This document shows, one piece after another, positions 6,423 to 14,737 of a stretch of 64,000 nt of DNA. Each line of letters begins with the position of its first letter. Positions within the stretch are counted from its first letter, which is position 1. The translations under genes were made by a program, and so were the position numbers. The stretch covers positions 620,001-684,000 of the forward strand of contig NZ_OZ186815.1 of NCBI RefSeq assembly GCF_964273065.1, written 5' to 3'. A model generated the notes under the pieces. The model ran no database searches. It saw nothing but the letters and a program-made list of their open reading frames with translations, and had not been told where the DNA came from. This stretch comes from Nocardiopsis dassonvillei_B (GTDB lineage Bacteria; Actinomycetota; Actinomycetes; Streptosporangiales; Streptosporangiaceae).

Positions 6423-9023
6423 ATGCACGCCCAAGTCAACGGCTCCCCCGCCCGAGTCCCCGACTCCCCCGCCACCAGCGCCGCCGCCCACCTGCGCGAC
6501 GGCCTGGGCCTGACCGGAACCAAGATCGCCTGCGGCACCGGCGTGTGCGGCGCCTGCACGGTCCTCGTCGACGGCACCCCCACCGCCTCCTGCCTGCTGC
6601 CCGCCGACCGGCTCGCCGGGCGCAGCGTCACCACCGTGGAGGGCCTGGGCGGCGAACACCCCGTCCAGCGCGCCTTCGCCGCCCACGACGGACTCCAGTG
6701 CGGCTACTGCACCCCCGGGTTCGTCGTCGAGGCGTCGGTGTTCGTCGACACCTGGCGGGCCGGGCACGGCGACACCCGCCCCGGCCGCGACGACATCGCC
6801 GACGCCCTGGCCGGGCACCTGTGCCGCTGCGGCGCCTACGAGGGCATCTTCGCCGCGGTTGCCGCCGCCTGCGCCGGGGAGTTCGACACCGAGCCCGACC
6901 GGGACCCGCCCCGCGTGGACGCCCTCGACAAGGTCACCGGCCGCGCCCGCTACAGCGCCGACCAGGCCCCGCCCGGCACCTGGGAGGGCGTCATCGTCCG
7001 CTCGGCGCTCCCCCACGCCCGCATCCGCGCGGTACGCGCCGCCGACGGCGCGACCCCGCTGGTCGACCTGCTGCCCGCGGACCGCACCGTCCGCTACGTC
7101 GGCCAGCCGATCGCCGCCGTCGCCGCACCCGACCCCGCCGCGGCCCGGGCCGCGGCCGCCGCCGTGACCGTCGACTACGACCCCCTGCCCGCCGTCGCGG
7201 AGGTCGACGCCGCCCGCTCACCGGAGGCGCCCCTGGTCCACCCCACCAAGGCCGAGCGGGACGGCGCGCCCTCCTACGGCGAGGCGCCCACTCCCCCGGC
7301 GCCCTGGAACGGGAACCTGCGCGGCCCCGGAACCCTGAGCTGGCGCGGACCCGCCGCCGTCCGGCGGCTGCGCGCCGCCTCCGCGGCCGGCGACCCGCTG
7401 CTCGTGGCGCAGGAGTACACCACCGCCACCCAGCTGCACAGCCCCCTGGAACCGCACGCGTGCGTCGCCCACTGGCGCGGCGACGGGCTCGACCTGTTCG
7501 CCTCCACCCAGTCGGTGAGCAGGCTCGCCGACCGCGTCGCCGCCCACTGGGAGCTGGACCGCGACCGGGTGCGCGTCGTCACCGAGCACGTCGGCGGCGG
7601 CTTCGGGGCCAAGAACGGCATCTCCGTGGACATCCGGGCCGCCGTCGGCCTGTCCCGGGCCGCCGGGGTCCCGGTACGGGTCTCCTTCAGCCGGTCCGAG
7701 GAGCTCACCGACGCCGGGCACCGCCCCGGCACCCGGACCCGGGTGGCACTGCTCGCCGACCGCGACGGGGACCTGGCCGCGATGAGCGTCGACTCCTACG
7801 GCGACGGCGGCGTCTCGATCGGCTCCACCACCGCCACCCTGGCCTTCCTCATGTACGGGCGCGCACCCCGCCGGGTGCGCGACTTCGACGTCGTCACCCA
7901 CCGCCCGCCCGGCCTGCCCATGCGCGGACCGGGCGGGCCTCCCATGGCCTGGGCGCTGGAGCAGGCCGTGGACGAGATGTCCCGCCGGCTCGGCGAGGAC
8001 CCCCTCGCCCTGCGGCGGCGCTGGGACGGCAACCCCAAACGCCGCGCCCTCTACGAGCGGGCCGCCGGCACCGCCCTGTGGCGCGGGCGGCCCCGGGGAG
8101 CGCGCACCGGCCGCTTCCGGCGCGGGGTGGGCGTGGCCGCCTCCAACTGGCTGTACCTGTACGGCCCCAGGGCCCGGGTGGAACTGGTCGTCGAGGGCGG
8201 GGAGATCGTGGTCCGCGCGGCCACCCAGGACCTGGGCACCGGGGTCCGCACCGTGCTCTCCGACACCGTCTCCGACCGCCTGGGCCTGCCCGGCGGCGTG
8301 CGCGTGGAGATCGGGGACTCCGACGCGGTCCACGGCACGGGCTCCTACGGCAGCCGCACCACCCCCTCCATGGGGCCGGCCGCCGCCGACGCCGCGGACC
8401 GGCTGCGCGCCGCCCTGCGCGGGCACGACCCCCGGATCCCCGAACACGGCCCCGTCGACGAGTACATGCTCAAGGAGGCGCTGGCCGCCGCCGAGGGCCT
8501 GAGCGTGGTGGGCGGGCGTGCCCGCGACCGGTGGGGGGCGCTGACCCCCGAGATGTCGGAGGACCTGGTCATCGGTCGGGGAATGAGCGGCGCCGTCCAC
8601 ATCATGGAGGTGGAGGTGGACACCCTGCTGGGGCGGGTGCGGCCCACCCGCTGCTGGGCGGGGATCGCCGCCGGGCGGATCTACTCCGAGCGCACGGCCC
8701 GCAACCAGTGCGAGGGCGCGGTCGTGCAGGGCGTGGGCTACGCCCTGTTCGAGGAGCGCCGCCACGATCCGGGCACCGGGGCGGTGCTCACCGACGACCT
8801 GGAGGACTACCGCCTGCCGGGCATGGGCGACGTGCCCGAGACCGAGGTGTACTTCCACCGGGAGGGGTTCGAGCACGTCCCCGGCGGCGGGGTGGGCCTG
8901 GGCGAGGTGTCCGTGGTGGGCGTGGCCGCCGCCCTGGGCAACGCCGTCTTCGACGCCACCGGGTGGCGCCCCCGGGACCTGCCGCTGCGCCCGGACCGCC
9001 TGATCGAGGGGATCGACCGATGA
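6423..9023 (+). CDS. Fused 2Fe-2S / molybdopterin subunit of a xanthine dehydrogenase family oxidoreductase
   Basis: An 866-residue protein joining two subunits that are normally separate. Residues 1-150 form the two-cluster ferredoxin subunit: the plant-type 2Fe-2S cysteines at 37, 42, 45 and 57 (CGTGVCGAC) and the second cluster cysteines at 93, 96, 134 and 136 (LQCGYCTPG, HLCRC). From about residue 160 it continues into the large subunit: a hammerhead domain, VGGGFGAKNG at about 390-399, and GVGLGEVS near the C-terminus with the predicted catalytic Glu828. The reaction is hydroxylation of an aldehyde or N-heterocycle, with electrons passed to the FAD subunit encoded next. No linker insertion or frameshift is visible, so the fusion looks genuine. 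Its stop overlaps the start of the FAD gene. The substrate is unknown; the first molybdoenzyme gene in the window is a better fit for xanthine. Confidence 0.88.
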   Translation: MHAQVNGSPARVPDSPATSAAAHLRDGLGLTGTKIACGTGVCGACTVLVDGTPTASCLLPADRLAGRSVTTVEGLGGEHPVQRAFAAHDGLQCGYCTPGFVVEASVFVDTWRAGHGDTRPGRDDIADALAGHLCRCGAYEGIFAAVAAACAGEFDTEPDRDPPRVDALDKVTGRARYSADQAPPGTWEGVIVRSALPHARIRAVRAADGATPLVDLLPADRTVRYVGQPIAAVAAPDPAAARAAAAAVTVDYDPLPAVAEVDAARSPEAPLVHPTKAERDGAPSYGEAPTPPAPWNGNLRGPGTLSWRGPAAVRRLRAASAAGDPLLVAQEYTTATQLHSPLEPHACVAHWRGDGLDLFASTQSVSRLADRVAAHWELDRDRVRVVTEHVGGGFGAKNGISVDIRAAVGLSRAAGVPVRVSFSRSEELTDAGHRPGTRTRVALLADRDGDLAAMSVDSYGDGGVSIGSTTATLAFLMYGRAPRRVRDFDVVTHRPPGLPMRGPGGPPMAWALEQAVDEMSRRLGEDPLALRRRWDGNPKRRALYERAAGTALWRGRPRGARTGRFRRGVGVAASNWLYLYGPRARVELVVEGGEIVVRAATQDLGTGVRTVLSDTVSDRLGLPGGVRVEIGDSDAVHGTGSYGSRTTPSMGPAAADAADRLRAALRGHDPRIPEHGPVDEYMLKEALAAAEGLSVVGGRARDRWGALTPEMSEDLVIGRGMSGAVHIMEVEVDTLLGRVRPTRCWAGIAAGRIYSERTARNQCEGAVVQGVGYALFEERRHDPGTGAVLTDDLEDYRLPGMGDVPETEVYFHREGFEHVPGGGVGLGEVSVVGVAAALGNAVFDATGWRPRDLPLRPDRLIEGIDR

Positions 9024-9955
9024 GCACCGCAGTCCGACCCGACTCCCTGGACGGGGCGCTGGCCGCACTGGCCGAGGGGGCCCGGCCCCGGGCCGGGGGC
9101 ATCGAACAGGCCGGCACCGCCCCGGTGGTGGACCTGACCGGCATCGCCGACCTGCACGGGATCACCGCGGGCGGGGACGGAACGGTCCGGGTGGGGGCGA
9201 TGACCACCGTCGCCGCCCTGGCCGGGCTCGACGGCTATCCGGCGCTGGCCCCGGCCGCCGCGGCGCTGGCCACCCCGCAGGTGCGGGGCACCGCCACCGT
9301 GGGCGGCAACCTGCTCCAGCGCACCCGCTGCGCCTACCTGCGCAACCCCGTGTTCTCGTGCGCCCGCGCCGGCGGGCGGGGCTGCCCCTCCCGGGACGGC
9401 GACCACCTGCACGGGGTCGCGTTCGACACCGGGGGCTGCGCCGCCCCCAACCCGTCGTCGCTGGCGGTGGCGCTGCTGGCCCACGACGCGGCGGTGGAGG
9501 CCGTCGGCCCGTCCGGGCCGCGCACGCTCCCCGTCGGCGACCTGTACGAGCCGGCCGACCCGGCACGGGACCACCGGCTCTCCCCCGACGAGGTGCTGAC
9601 GGCGGTGCTGCTGCCCGCCCCGGTCCCCGGAGAGCGGGCCGCGCACCGGCGCGTCTCCGGACGCTCGCGGGCGGAGTGGCCGCTGGTGGAGACGGTGGTC
9701 CGGCTGCTGCCGGGCCCGGACGGGACCGTGGAGCGGGCGGCGGTGGCCGCGGGCGCGGTGGCCCGGGTCCCGCTGCGGCTGCCGGAGGTGGAGGAGGCCC
9801 TGGCGGGGGCGGAGCCGGGCACCGCGCCCGGGCCGGCGGTGGAGGCCGCGCTGGACGCGGTCACCGCCCGCACCACCCCGCTGCCGGGCACCCGCTACAA
9901 GGCGTCCCTGCTGCGGGCCGCCCTGCTGGACACCGTCGAACGCGCCCTGGCCTGA
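9020..9955 (+). CDS. FAD-binding subunit of the molybdo-flavoenzyme
   Basis: A 311-residue CoxM/XdhC-type FAD subunit that should accept electrons from the 2Fe-2S clusters of the fused subunit. The start ATG overlaps the upstream TGA (ATGA), indicating translational coupling. The FAD pyrophosphate region is shortened (ARPRAGGIEQAG where AGGTDLL is usual). ATVGGNLLQRTRCAYLRNP at about residues 95-115 is well conserved. After it come cysteines in CAYLRNPVFSCARAGGRGC, resembling the extra 4Fe-4S-ligating insert of the E. coli PaoB (YagS) subunit of periplasmic aldehyde oxidoreductase. The C-terminal CO-dehydrogenase flavoprotein domain (about 190-300) ends normally. This suggests a PaoABC-like aldehyde oxidoreductase, although no Tat signal is visible on either chain, so a cytoplasmic enzyme is more likely. 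Confidence 0.85.
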   Translation: MSTAVRPDSLDGALAALAEGARPRAGGIEQAGTAPVVDLTGIADLHGITAGGDGTVRVGAMTTVAALAGLDGYPALAPAAAALATPQVRGTATVGGNLLQRTRCAYLRNPVFSCARAGGRGCPSRDGDHLHGVAFDTGGCAAPNPSSLAVALLAHDAAVEAVGPSGPRTLPVGDLYEPADPARDHRLSPDEVLTAVLLPAPVPGERAAHRRVSGRSRAEWPLVETVVRLLPGPDGTVERAAVAAGAVARVPLRLPEVEEALAGAEPGTAPGPAVEAALDAVTARTTPLPGTRYKASLLRAALLDTVERALA

Positions 9956-10029
9956 GGGCGGCCGCCCTTGTGGCGGCGGCCCGGGCGTGGTGTCATCGGA
10001 GGGCGTCGGGCCGGTGACACGGGTCCGAC

Positions 10030-10070
10030 CGGGCCGGTGGGCCGCCGTGGCGTGGCGGCCCACCGGCCCG
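10030..10070 (+). terminator. Very strong 17-bp hairpin after the FAD subunit
   Basis: A perfect 17-bp stem (10030-10046 with 10054-10070) and 7-nt loop, lying between the molybdoenzyme operon and the protease gene. It is probably the operon terminator, but it could also act in the leader of the next transcript. Confidence 0.6.
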
Positions 10071-10135
10071 CGCGTTCCGCCCTGGGCGCAAGCGCTCCCG
10101 GGCATCCGCGGGGCCGGGCCGGTGTTGAGAGGCAC

Positions 10136-11095
10136 ATGGACGCTGAGAAGAACACAGCGGAAACAGAACAGGACGCCCTCGACTCCTACAGTTCCACCGT
10201 CACGGCCGTCGCCGAGACGGTCCTGCCCAGCGTCGCCGCCCTGACCCTGCGCGGCCCCCGCGGCCCGGGCTCCGGCTCGGGCGTGGTCTTCACGCCCGAC
10301 GGCCTGCTGCTCACGAGCGCGCACGTCGTCGACGGCGCCGACCGGGGCCGGGCCGCGTTCGGCGACGGCTCCGAGGCCGCGTTCACCGTGGTCGGCGCCG
10401 ATCCCCTCTCGGACCTGGCGGTGCTGCGCACCGAGCGCGACCTCGCCCCGCCCGCGGCCCTGGGCGACGCCGACACCCTGACCGTGGGCCGCCTGGTGGT
10501 GGCCGTCGGCAACCCGTTCGGGCTGTCGGGCTCGGTCACCGCCGGGATCGTCTCCGGGCTGGGCCGGTCGCTGCCCGCCCGGGAGGGGCGGCACGTGCGG
10601 CTCATCGACGACGTCATCCAGACCGACGCCGCCCTCAACCCGGGCAACTCCGGGGGCGCGCTGGCCGACTCCCGGGGCCGGGTGGTGGGCGTCAACACCG
10701 CCGTCGCCGGGTACGGGCTGGGCCTGGCGGTACCGGTCAACTCCACGACCCGGGGGATCATCGGCGACCTGGTCTCCCGCGGCCGGGTACGGCGCGCCTG
10801 GCTGGGGGTGGCCGGGGTCCCGGCCCCGCTGCCGCCGGAGGTGGCCCGGCGCACCGGCCGCCGCAGGGGCCTGCGGGTGGTGGAGGTGGTGCCGGGCAGC
10901 CCCGCCGGGGAGGCCGGGATCCACCTGGGCGACATCGTGCTGCACGCCGCCGGGCGGCCCGTCCAGGACGGCCAGGGGTTGCAGCGGCTGATGCTGGGCC
11001 CGGCGATCGGAACGCGCATGCCCATCACCGTGCTGCGCAAGGGTGCGCTGGTGGACGTGGTGGCCGTCCCCGAGGAGCTGGCGCCGGCCCGCTGA
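10136..11095 (+). CDS. HtrA/DegP-type trypsin-like serine protease with PDZ domain
   Basis: A 319-residue S1C-family protease. The catalytic triad is recognisable: His in LLTSAHVVDG (about 63), Asp in SDLAVLRT (about 94) and Ser in ALNPGNSGGAL (about 170). A PDZ domain follows at about 220-310 with an RGLRVVEVVPGSPAGEAGI carboxylate-binding segment. HtrA proteins normally work outside the cytoplasm in protein quality control, but this chain starts with a charged, acidic N-terminus and has neither a signal peptide nor a transmembrane helix. Either it acts in the cytoplasm or it is exported by an unrecognised route. A start further upstream (9968) would run through the 17-bp hairpin and adds no signal sequence. 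It stands alone and converges with the ddl operon across a shared terminator. Confidence 0.85.
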   Translation: MDAEKNTAETEQDALDSYSSTVTAVAETVLPSVAALTLRGPRGPGSGSGVVFTPDGLLLTSAHVVDGADRGRAAFGDGSEAAFTVVGADPLSDLAVLRTERDLAPPAALGDADTLTVGRLVVAVGNPFGLSGSVTAGIVSGLGRSLPAREGRHVRLIDDVIQTDAALNPGNSGGALADSRGRVVGVNTAVAGYGLGLAVPVNSTTRGIIGDLVSRGRVRRAWLGVAGVPAPLPPEVARRTGRRRGLRVVEVVPGSPAGEAGIHLGDIVLHAAGRPVQDGQGLQRLMLGPAIGTRMPITVLRKGALVDVVAVPEELAPAR

Positions 11096-11120
11096 CCCGG
11101 ACCGGACGGCACGGAGACGG

Positions 11121-11152
11121 AAAAAAGGGGGCCCGCCGTGCGGCGGGCCCCC
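11121..11152. terminator. Bidirectional terminator between htrA-like gene and ddl
   Basis: A 12-bp palindromic stem (11127-11138 with 11141-11152; the loop is effectively GTGC). An A6 run precedes it at 11121-11126 and becomes a U-tract for the minus-strand ddl transcript. This is the most canonical intrinsic terminator in the window. Confidence 0.75.
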
Positions 11153-11164
11153 TCCTCGCGCGGG

Positions 11165-12115
11165 TCAGCCGCGCAGCAGCGCCTGGTGGGCCAGCTCCCG
11201 GCACAGGACCGCGAAGTCCAGTCCGGCCGCGGCCGCGGCCATCGGGAAGGTGGAGGTCTCGGTCAGCCCGGGGGCGACGTTGGTCTCCAGGAAGATGACC
11301 TCGCCCCCGTCGGTGACGATGAGATCGGTGCGGGACAGGTCCCGCAGTCCCAGGGCCCGGTGCGCGGTCAGCGCCACCTCGCGGGCCGCCTCCAGGGTCT
11401 CCTCCGGCAGGCGGGCCGGGCAGAAGAACTCGGTGCGCCCGGCGGTGTAGCGGGCGGCGTAGTCGTAGACGCCGCCGTCGGGCACGATCTCCACCGGCGG
11501 CAGGGCCGTGGGGCCGTCACCGGTGTCGAGCACGCCCACCGCCAGTTCGGTGCCCTGCACCTGCTCCTCCACCAGGGCCGAGTCGCTGTAGGCGAAGCAC
11601 GACACCAGGGCGGCGGACAGGTCCTGCACCCCGGTGACGGGGGTGGCGCCGAACGCCGAACCGCCCCGGTCGGGCTTGACGAACAGCGGCGAGCCCAGCC
11701 GGTCGGCCAGCCTGGCCAGCAGCGCCGGGGCTCCCAGGTCGTGGAAGGCGGACTTGGGCAGGACGGCGCCGCGCGGCACCCGCACCCCGCGGGCGGCCAT
11801 GAGGGCCTTGGCCGTGGGCTTGGCGTAGGCCAGGCGGCAGGCGGCCGGGGCGGCCCCCACGTAGGGGACGCCGACGAGGTCCAGGACCTCGCGGATGGTG
11901 CCGTCCTCGCCGGCCGACCCGTGCAGCACGGGGAAGACCACCTGGGGCGGGTCCTCGGCGAGCCGGTCCAGCAGGGTGGCGTCGACGTCCGCGACCTGGA
12001 CCTCCACGTCCAGGCGGCGCAGCGCCTCGGCGACGCTGCGCCCGGAGTGGACGCTCACCTCGTGTTCGGGGGACAGGCCCCCGGCGAGAACGAGAACACG
12101 GTCAAGGTCGGCCAC
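11165..12115 (-). CDS. ddl: D-alanine--D-alanine ligase
   Basis: An ATP-grasp ligase that makes the D-Ala-D-Ala dipeptide for peptidoglycan. Landmarks are the N-terminal LVLAGGLSPEHEVSVHSGR (GG..EHEVS substrate loop), VVFPVLHGSAGEDGTI, the LFVKPDRGGSAFG ATP-binding segment, and near the C-terminus FLETNVAPGLTETSTFPM, matching the metal-binding E-x-N and the NPGLT-like end. An ATG at 12142 is available, but a strong ribosome site (AAGGAGG) lies inside that extension, 8 nt before a GTG at 12115, so I take the GTG (316 residues). The -HGSAGEDG- loop differs from the usual HGxxGEDG only in detail. It lies downstream of an aminotransferase gene with about 48 nt between them and is probably co-transcribed with it. 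A second copy elsewhere is likely in such genomes. Confidence 0.88.
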   Translation of the reverse strand: MADLDRVLVLAGGLSPEHEVSVHSGRSVAEALRRLDVEVQVADVDATLLDRLAEDPPQVVFPVLHGSAGEDGTIREVLDLVGVPYVGAAPAACRLAYAKPTAKALMAARGVRVPRGAVLPKSAFHDLGAPALLARLADRLGSPLFVKPDRGGSAFGATPVTGVQDLSAALVSCFAYSDSALVEEQVQGTELAVGVLDTGDGPTALPPVEIVPDGGVYDYAARYTAGRTEFFCPARLPEETLEAAREVALTAHRALGLRDLSRTDLIVTDGGEVIFLETNVAPGLTETSTFPMAAAAAGLDFAVLCRELAHQALLRG

Positions 12116-12163
12116 GGCGCGGACCTCCTTCTGTACTGTCATGGTGCTCGTCGCCCCTCGGGG

Positions 12164-13486
12164 TCAGGGCATGTCGGGGGTGGGTGCCTGGTCGCCCAGG
12201 CCGGGCGGGACGAGGGTGGTGCCGAACGTATCACGCAGGTCCACCTCGCCCTCGATGGCTCCCACCAGGCGCCGGACGCCTTCGCGGATCTGCTCCGGGG
12301 TGGGGTAGCAGAAGCTCAGCCGCATGCTCTGGCGGCCGCGGCCGTCGGCGTAGAACCCGGTGCCGGGCACGTACGCGACGCGCTCGGAGACGGCGCGGGG
12401 CAGCATGGCCTTGGCGTCGATGCCCTCGGGCAGGGTGGCCCAGACGAAGAAGCCGCCCTCGGGGCGGGTCCAGGTGCAGCCCTGGGGCATCATCGCCGTC
12501 AGTGCGGAGAGCATGGCGTCGCGGCGCTCGCTGTACATGCCGTTGAACGCCTTGATCTGCTCCTTCCACGGGAACTTGCGGAAGTAGCGGCGCACCACCA
12601 GCTGGTTGAAGGTGGAGTGGCTGAGCATCGCCGACTCGGCGGCCAGGACGAGCTTGGCGCGGACCGCCGCCGGGGCCAGGGCCCAGCCGATGCGCAGGCC
12701 CGGGGACAGGGTCTTGGACAGCGAGCCCAGGTAGACGACGTTGCCCTCGCCCTGGGAGTACAGGGTGGGCTGCGGTTCGCCGTCGTAGCGGAGCAGGCCG
12801 TAGGGGTTGTCCTCGACGATGAGCACGCCGTGGCGGCGACAGGCCTCGACCACGGCGGTCCGGCGCCCGGCGCTCATGGTGATCCCGGCCGGGTTCTGGA
12901 AGTTGGGGATCGTGTAGAAGAACTTGACCGGCCGCCCGTCGAGTTCGGCGCGGACCAGCGCCTCCTCCAGCTCTTCGGGGATCACGCCCTGCTCGTCCAT
13001 GCCCACGTGCCGGATGTCGGCCTGGAACGCGGCGAAGGTGTTGATGGCGGTGACGTAGGTGGGCGCCTCGGTGAGGACGACGTCCCCGGGGTCGACGAAG
13101 ACCCGGGTGATGAGGTCCAGGGCCTGCTGGGAGCCGACGGTGACGATGACGTCGTCGGGGGCGGCGGCGATGCCCTCGAGTTTCATGTACTCGCACAGCT
13201 GCTCGCGCAGGACGGGGTCGCCCTGGGCGGAGCCGTACTGCAGGGCGGCCGCGCCCTCCTCGGCGACGACGTCCTTGACCAGCTCGCCGAGCGGCTCCAG
13301 CGGCAGCGCGCCGACGTTGGGCATGCCTCCGGCGAGGGAGACGACCTCCGGGCGCGATGCGACGGCGAAGAGTGCCCGGACCTCCGATGCGACCATGCCC
13401 TGTGCCCGGCGTGCGTAGCGGCCGATGTGCGGGTCGATGCGCGAGCCCTGGCGATCGGGCTGTTGCTCTCGGGGGTCAGTGGACAC
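12164..13486 (-). CDS. PLP-dependent aminotransferase, class I/II (2-aminoadipate aminotransferase/MocR-like fold)
   Basis: A 440-residue fold-type I aminotransferase. Visible features are VSLAGGMPNVGALPLEPL near residue 50, ALQYGSAQGDPVLREQL, the NFQNPAGITMSAGRR segment with the Asn-Pro of the cofactor site, VEDNPYGLLRY, and YLGSLSKTLSPGLRIGW with the Schiff-base lysine. The C-terminal RLSFCYP supplies the carboxylate-binding arginine. The group includes 2-aminoadipate, aromatic and branched-chain aminotransferases; the substrate cannot be fixed. It has no N-terminal GntR domain, so it is an enzyme rather than a MocR regulator. The GTG start has a well-placed GGAGG. It lies immediately upstream of ddl, so a link to D-alanine or cell-wall precursor supply is possible but unproven. 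Confidence 0.85.
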   Translation of the reverse strand: MSTDPREQQPDRQGSRIDPHIGRYARRAQGMVASEVRALFAVASRPEVVSLAGGMPNVGALPLEPLGELVKDVVAEEGAAALQYGSAQGDPVLREQLCEYMKLEGIAAAPDDVIVTVGSQQALDLITRVFVDPGDVVLTEAPTYVTAINTFAAFQADIRHVGMDEQGVIPEELEEALVRAELDGRPVKFFYTIPNFQNPAGITMSAGRRTAVVEACRRHGVLIVEDNPYGLLRYDGEPQPTLYSQGEGNVVYLGSLSKTLSPGLRIGWALAPAAVRAKLVLAAESAMLSHSTFNQLVVRRYFRKFPWKEQIKAFNGMYSERRDAMLSALTAMMPQGCTWTRPEGGFFVWATLPEGIDAKAMLPRAVSERVAYVPGTGFYADGRGRQSMRLSFCYPTPEQIREGVRRLVGAIEGEVDLRDTFGTTLVPPGLGDQAPTPDMP

Positions 13487-13942
13487 GATCCACCTCCGTT
13501 GGGAAGGACGGTCGGGCGGTCCGGCGCGGTGCCGCCGCCGGGATCATCGTTGGTCCTGGTTTCGACGCCCGCCACGGGCCGGTGGTTCACACGGGTCGCC
13601 TGTGGCGGCCGGGCCGGGGGCGGTGTCGGTGCGGCGGTCGGGCCGGATGAGCCGTGCGTGAACACGGTTCGGTAAATGCACCGAGTGTAGCCCAGGACAC
13701 CGCTCCGCTCCCCACCGGCCAGGGGATTCGTGCTGTTCATCACGCTCACCCCCAAAGTCCGGATGATCCGTATTGTCCTTTCGGGGGTACCCACCCGGCC
13801 ACCGCGACGCGCGCGGTGATAACCGATTCATGAAGGACTTTTCACCCTCGGTGACCGTGTCGGAGCGGAGCGGCCGCCGCCCCCTCGGCGACGGTGGGGG
13901 CGTGCCCACCGCCGCGGTGGGCGACCGGAGGAGGGGGAACTC
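13487..13942. other. Divergent intergenic region between aminotransferase and lipoprotein genes
   Basis: 456 nt without a supportable gene. It should hold both divergent promoters. A short hairpin (13904-13910 with 13916-13922) lies just before the lipoprotein ribosome site. I see no convincing -35/-10 pair, tRNA or repeat. Confidence 0.5.
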
Positions 13943-14458
13943 ATGGGAGTCCGCTCGACCGCGGCCCGTGCGCCGCTGGCGGTCCTGCTGGCGGGCGCGG
14001 CCTGGGCCGTCGTCTCGTGCTCGTCCGCGGCGGAGACCGATCCCGCCGCCGTGGAGCTGCGCCGGACCGCCGAGGCCCTGTCGGTGACGGTGCTGCGCCC
14101 CGGGGCCGAGCGCGCCTTCGCCCGCGAGGGCCATCCGCTGCAGGGCCCCCTGGAGTGCTCCGCGACCCCGCCCTCCGACGCCGCCTCCCCCTCCCGGGAG
14201 GCCGAGGCCGCCGAGCGCGGGGACGCCACCGTCGTCCACTGCACCGGCACCACCGAGGCGGGTGACACGGCGCGGTTCGAGGGCGAGCTGTCCCGGGAGG
14301 CGCTGATCGCCCGCCCCGCCGGGGACGACGGGCTGCCGGGGACGTTCGTGGGCACCGTGGGGGACGAGGAGGTGTTCCGGATGGACTGCCTCCAGTGCGC
14401 CCCGGCCGCCGGGGAGGGGGAGCAGAAGGGGACCGCCTCGGCCCGCACCGAGGACTGA
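13943..14458 (+). CDS. Small secreted lipoprotein of unknown function
   Basis: A 171-residue protein with an N-terminal export signal: a basic start, a hydrophobic stretch (APLAVLLAGAAWAVV) and a lipobox-like VVSC ending at Cys26, followed by small polar residues. The mature part has about five cysteines, including a C-terminal CLQC, and no domain I recognise. The very strong ribosome site GGAGGAGGGGG upstream fixes the start. It is probably monocistronic, ending in a long hairpin. It could be a redox-active or disulfide-stabilised envelope protein, but that is only suggested by the cysteines. Confidence 0.7.
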   Translation: MGVRSTAARAPLAVLLAGAAWAVVSCSSAAETDPAAVELRRTAEALSVTVLRPGAERAFAREGHPLQGPLECSATPPSDAASPSREAEAAERGDATVVHCTGTTEAGDTARFEGELSREALIARPAGDDGLPGTFVGTVGDEEVFRMDCLQCAPAAGEGEQKGTASARTED

Positions 14459-14475
14459 GCCCCGGCACGGAAAGA

Positions 14476-14511
14476 GGCGGCGCCCCGGAGAGACCGTACC
14501 GGGGCGCCGCC
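14476..14511 (+). terminator. Hairpin after the lipoprotein gene
   Basis: A perfect 13-bp stem (14476-14488 with 14499-14511), 10-nt loop, 17 nt after the stop codon. Confidence 0.65.
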
Positions 14512-14737
14512 GATGCGCGGACGGTCCGGGGACTCCCCCGAGGTCCCGAACCCACCTCCGGCCTGTGGACGCGCCCGCCGCACCCCGCGGACCCCCCTCA
14601 AGGTCCCGGAGACGGCGGGCGCTGGTACCGCTCCCGGTCATCGCGGTCGTCGCGCCCTCTCTTGCCCGACGACCGCCCCGGCAGGGGCCGCGCACCACCC
14701 ATGAAACGCGTCCCGCACCCCACCCGCAACGGTTGCA

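Noticed and set aside
10081..10110. A LacI-type operator (CGCAAGCGCTCC region)
   Set aside because: It is only half-symmetric and has too many mismatches to the usual palindrome; chance occurrence is likely.
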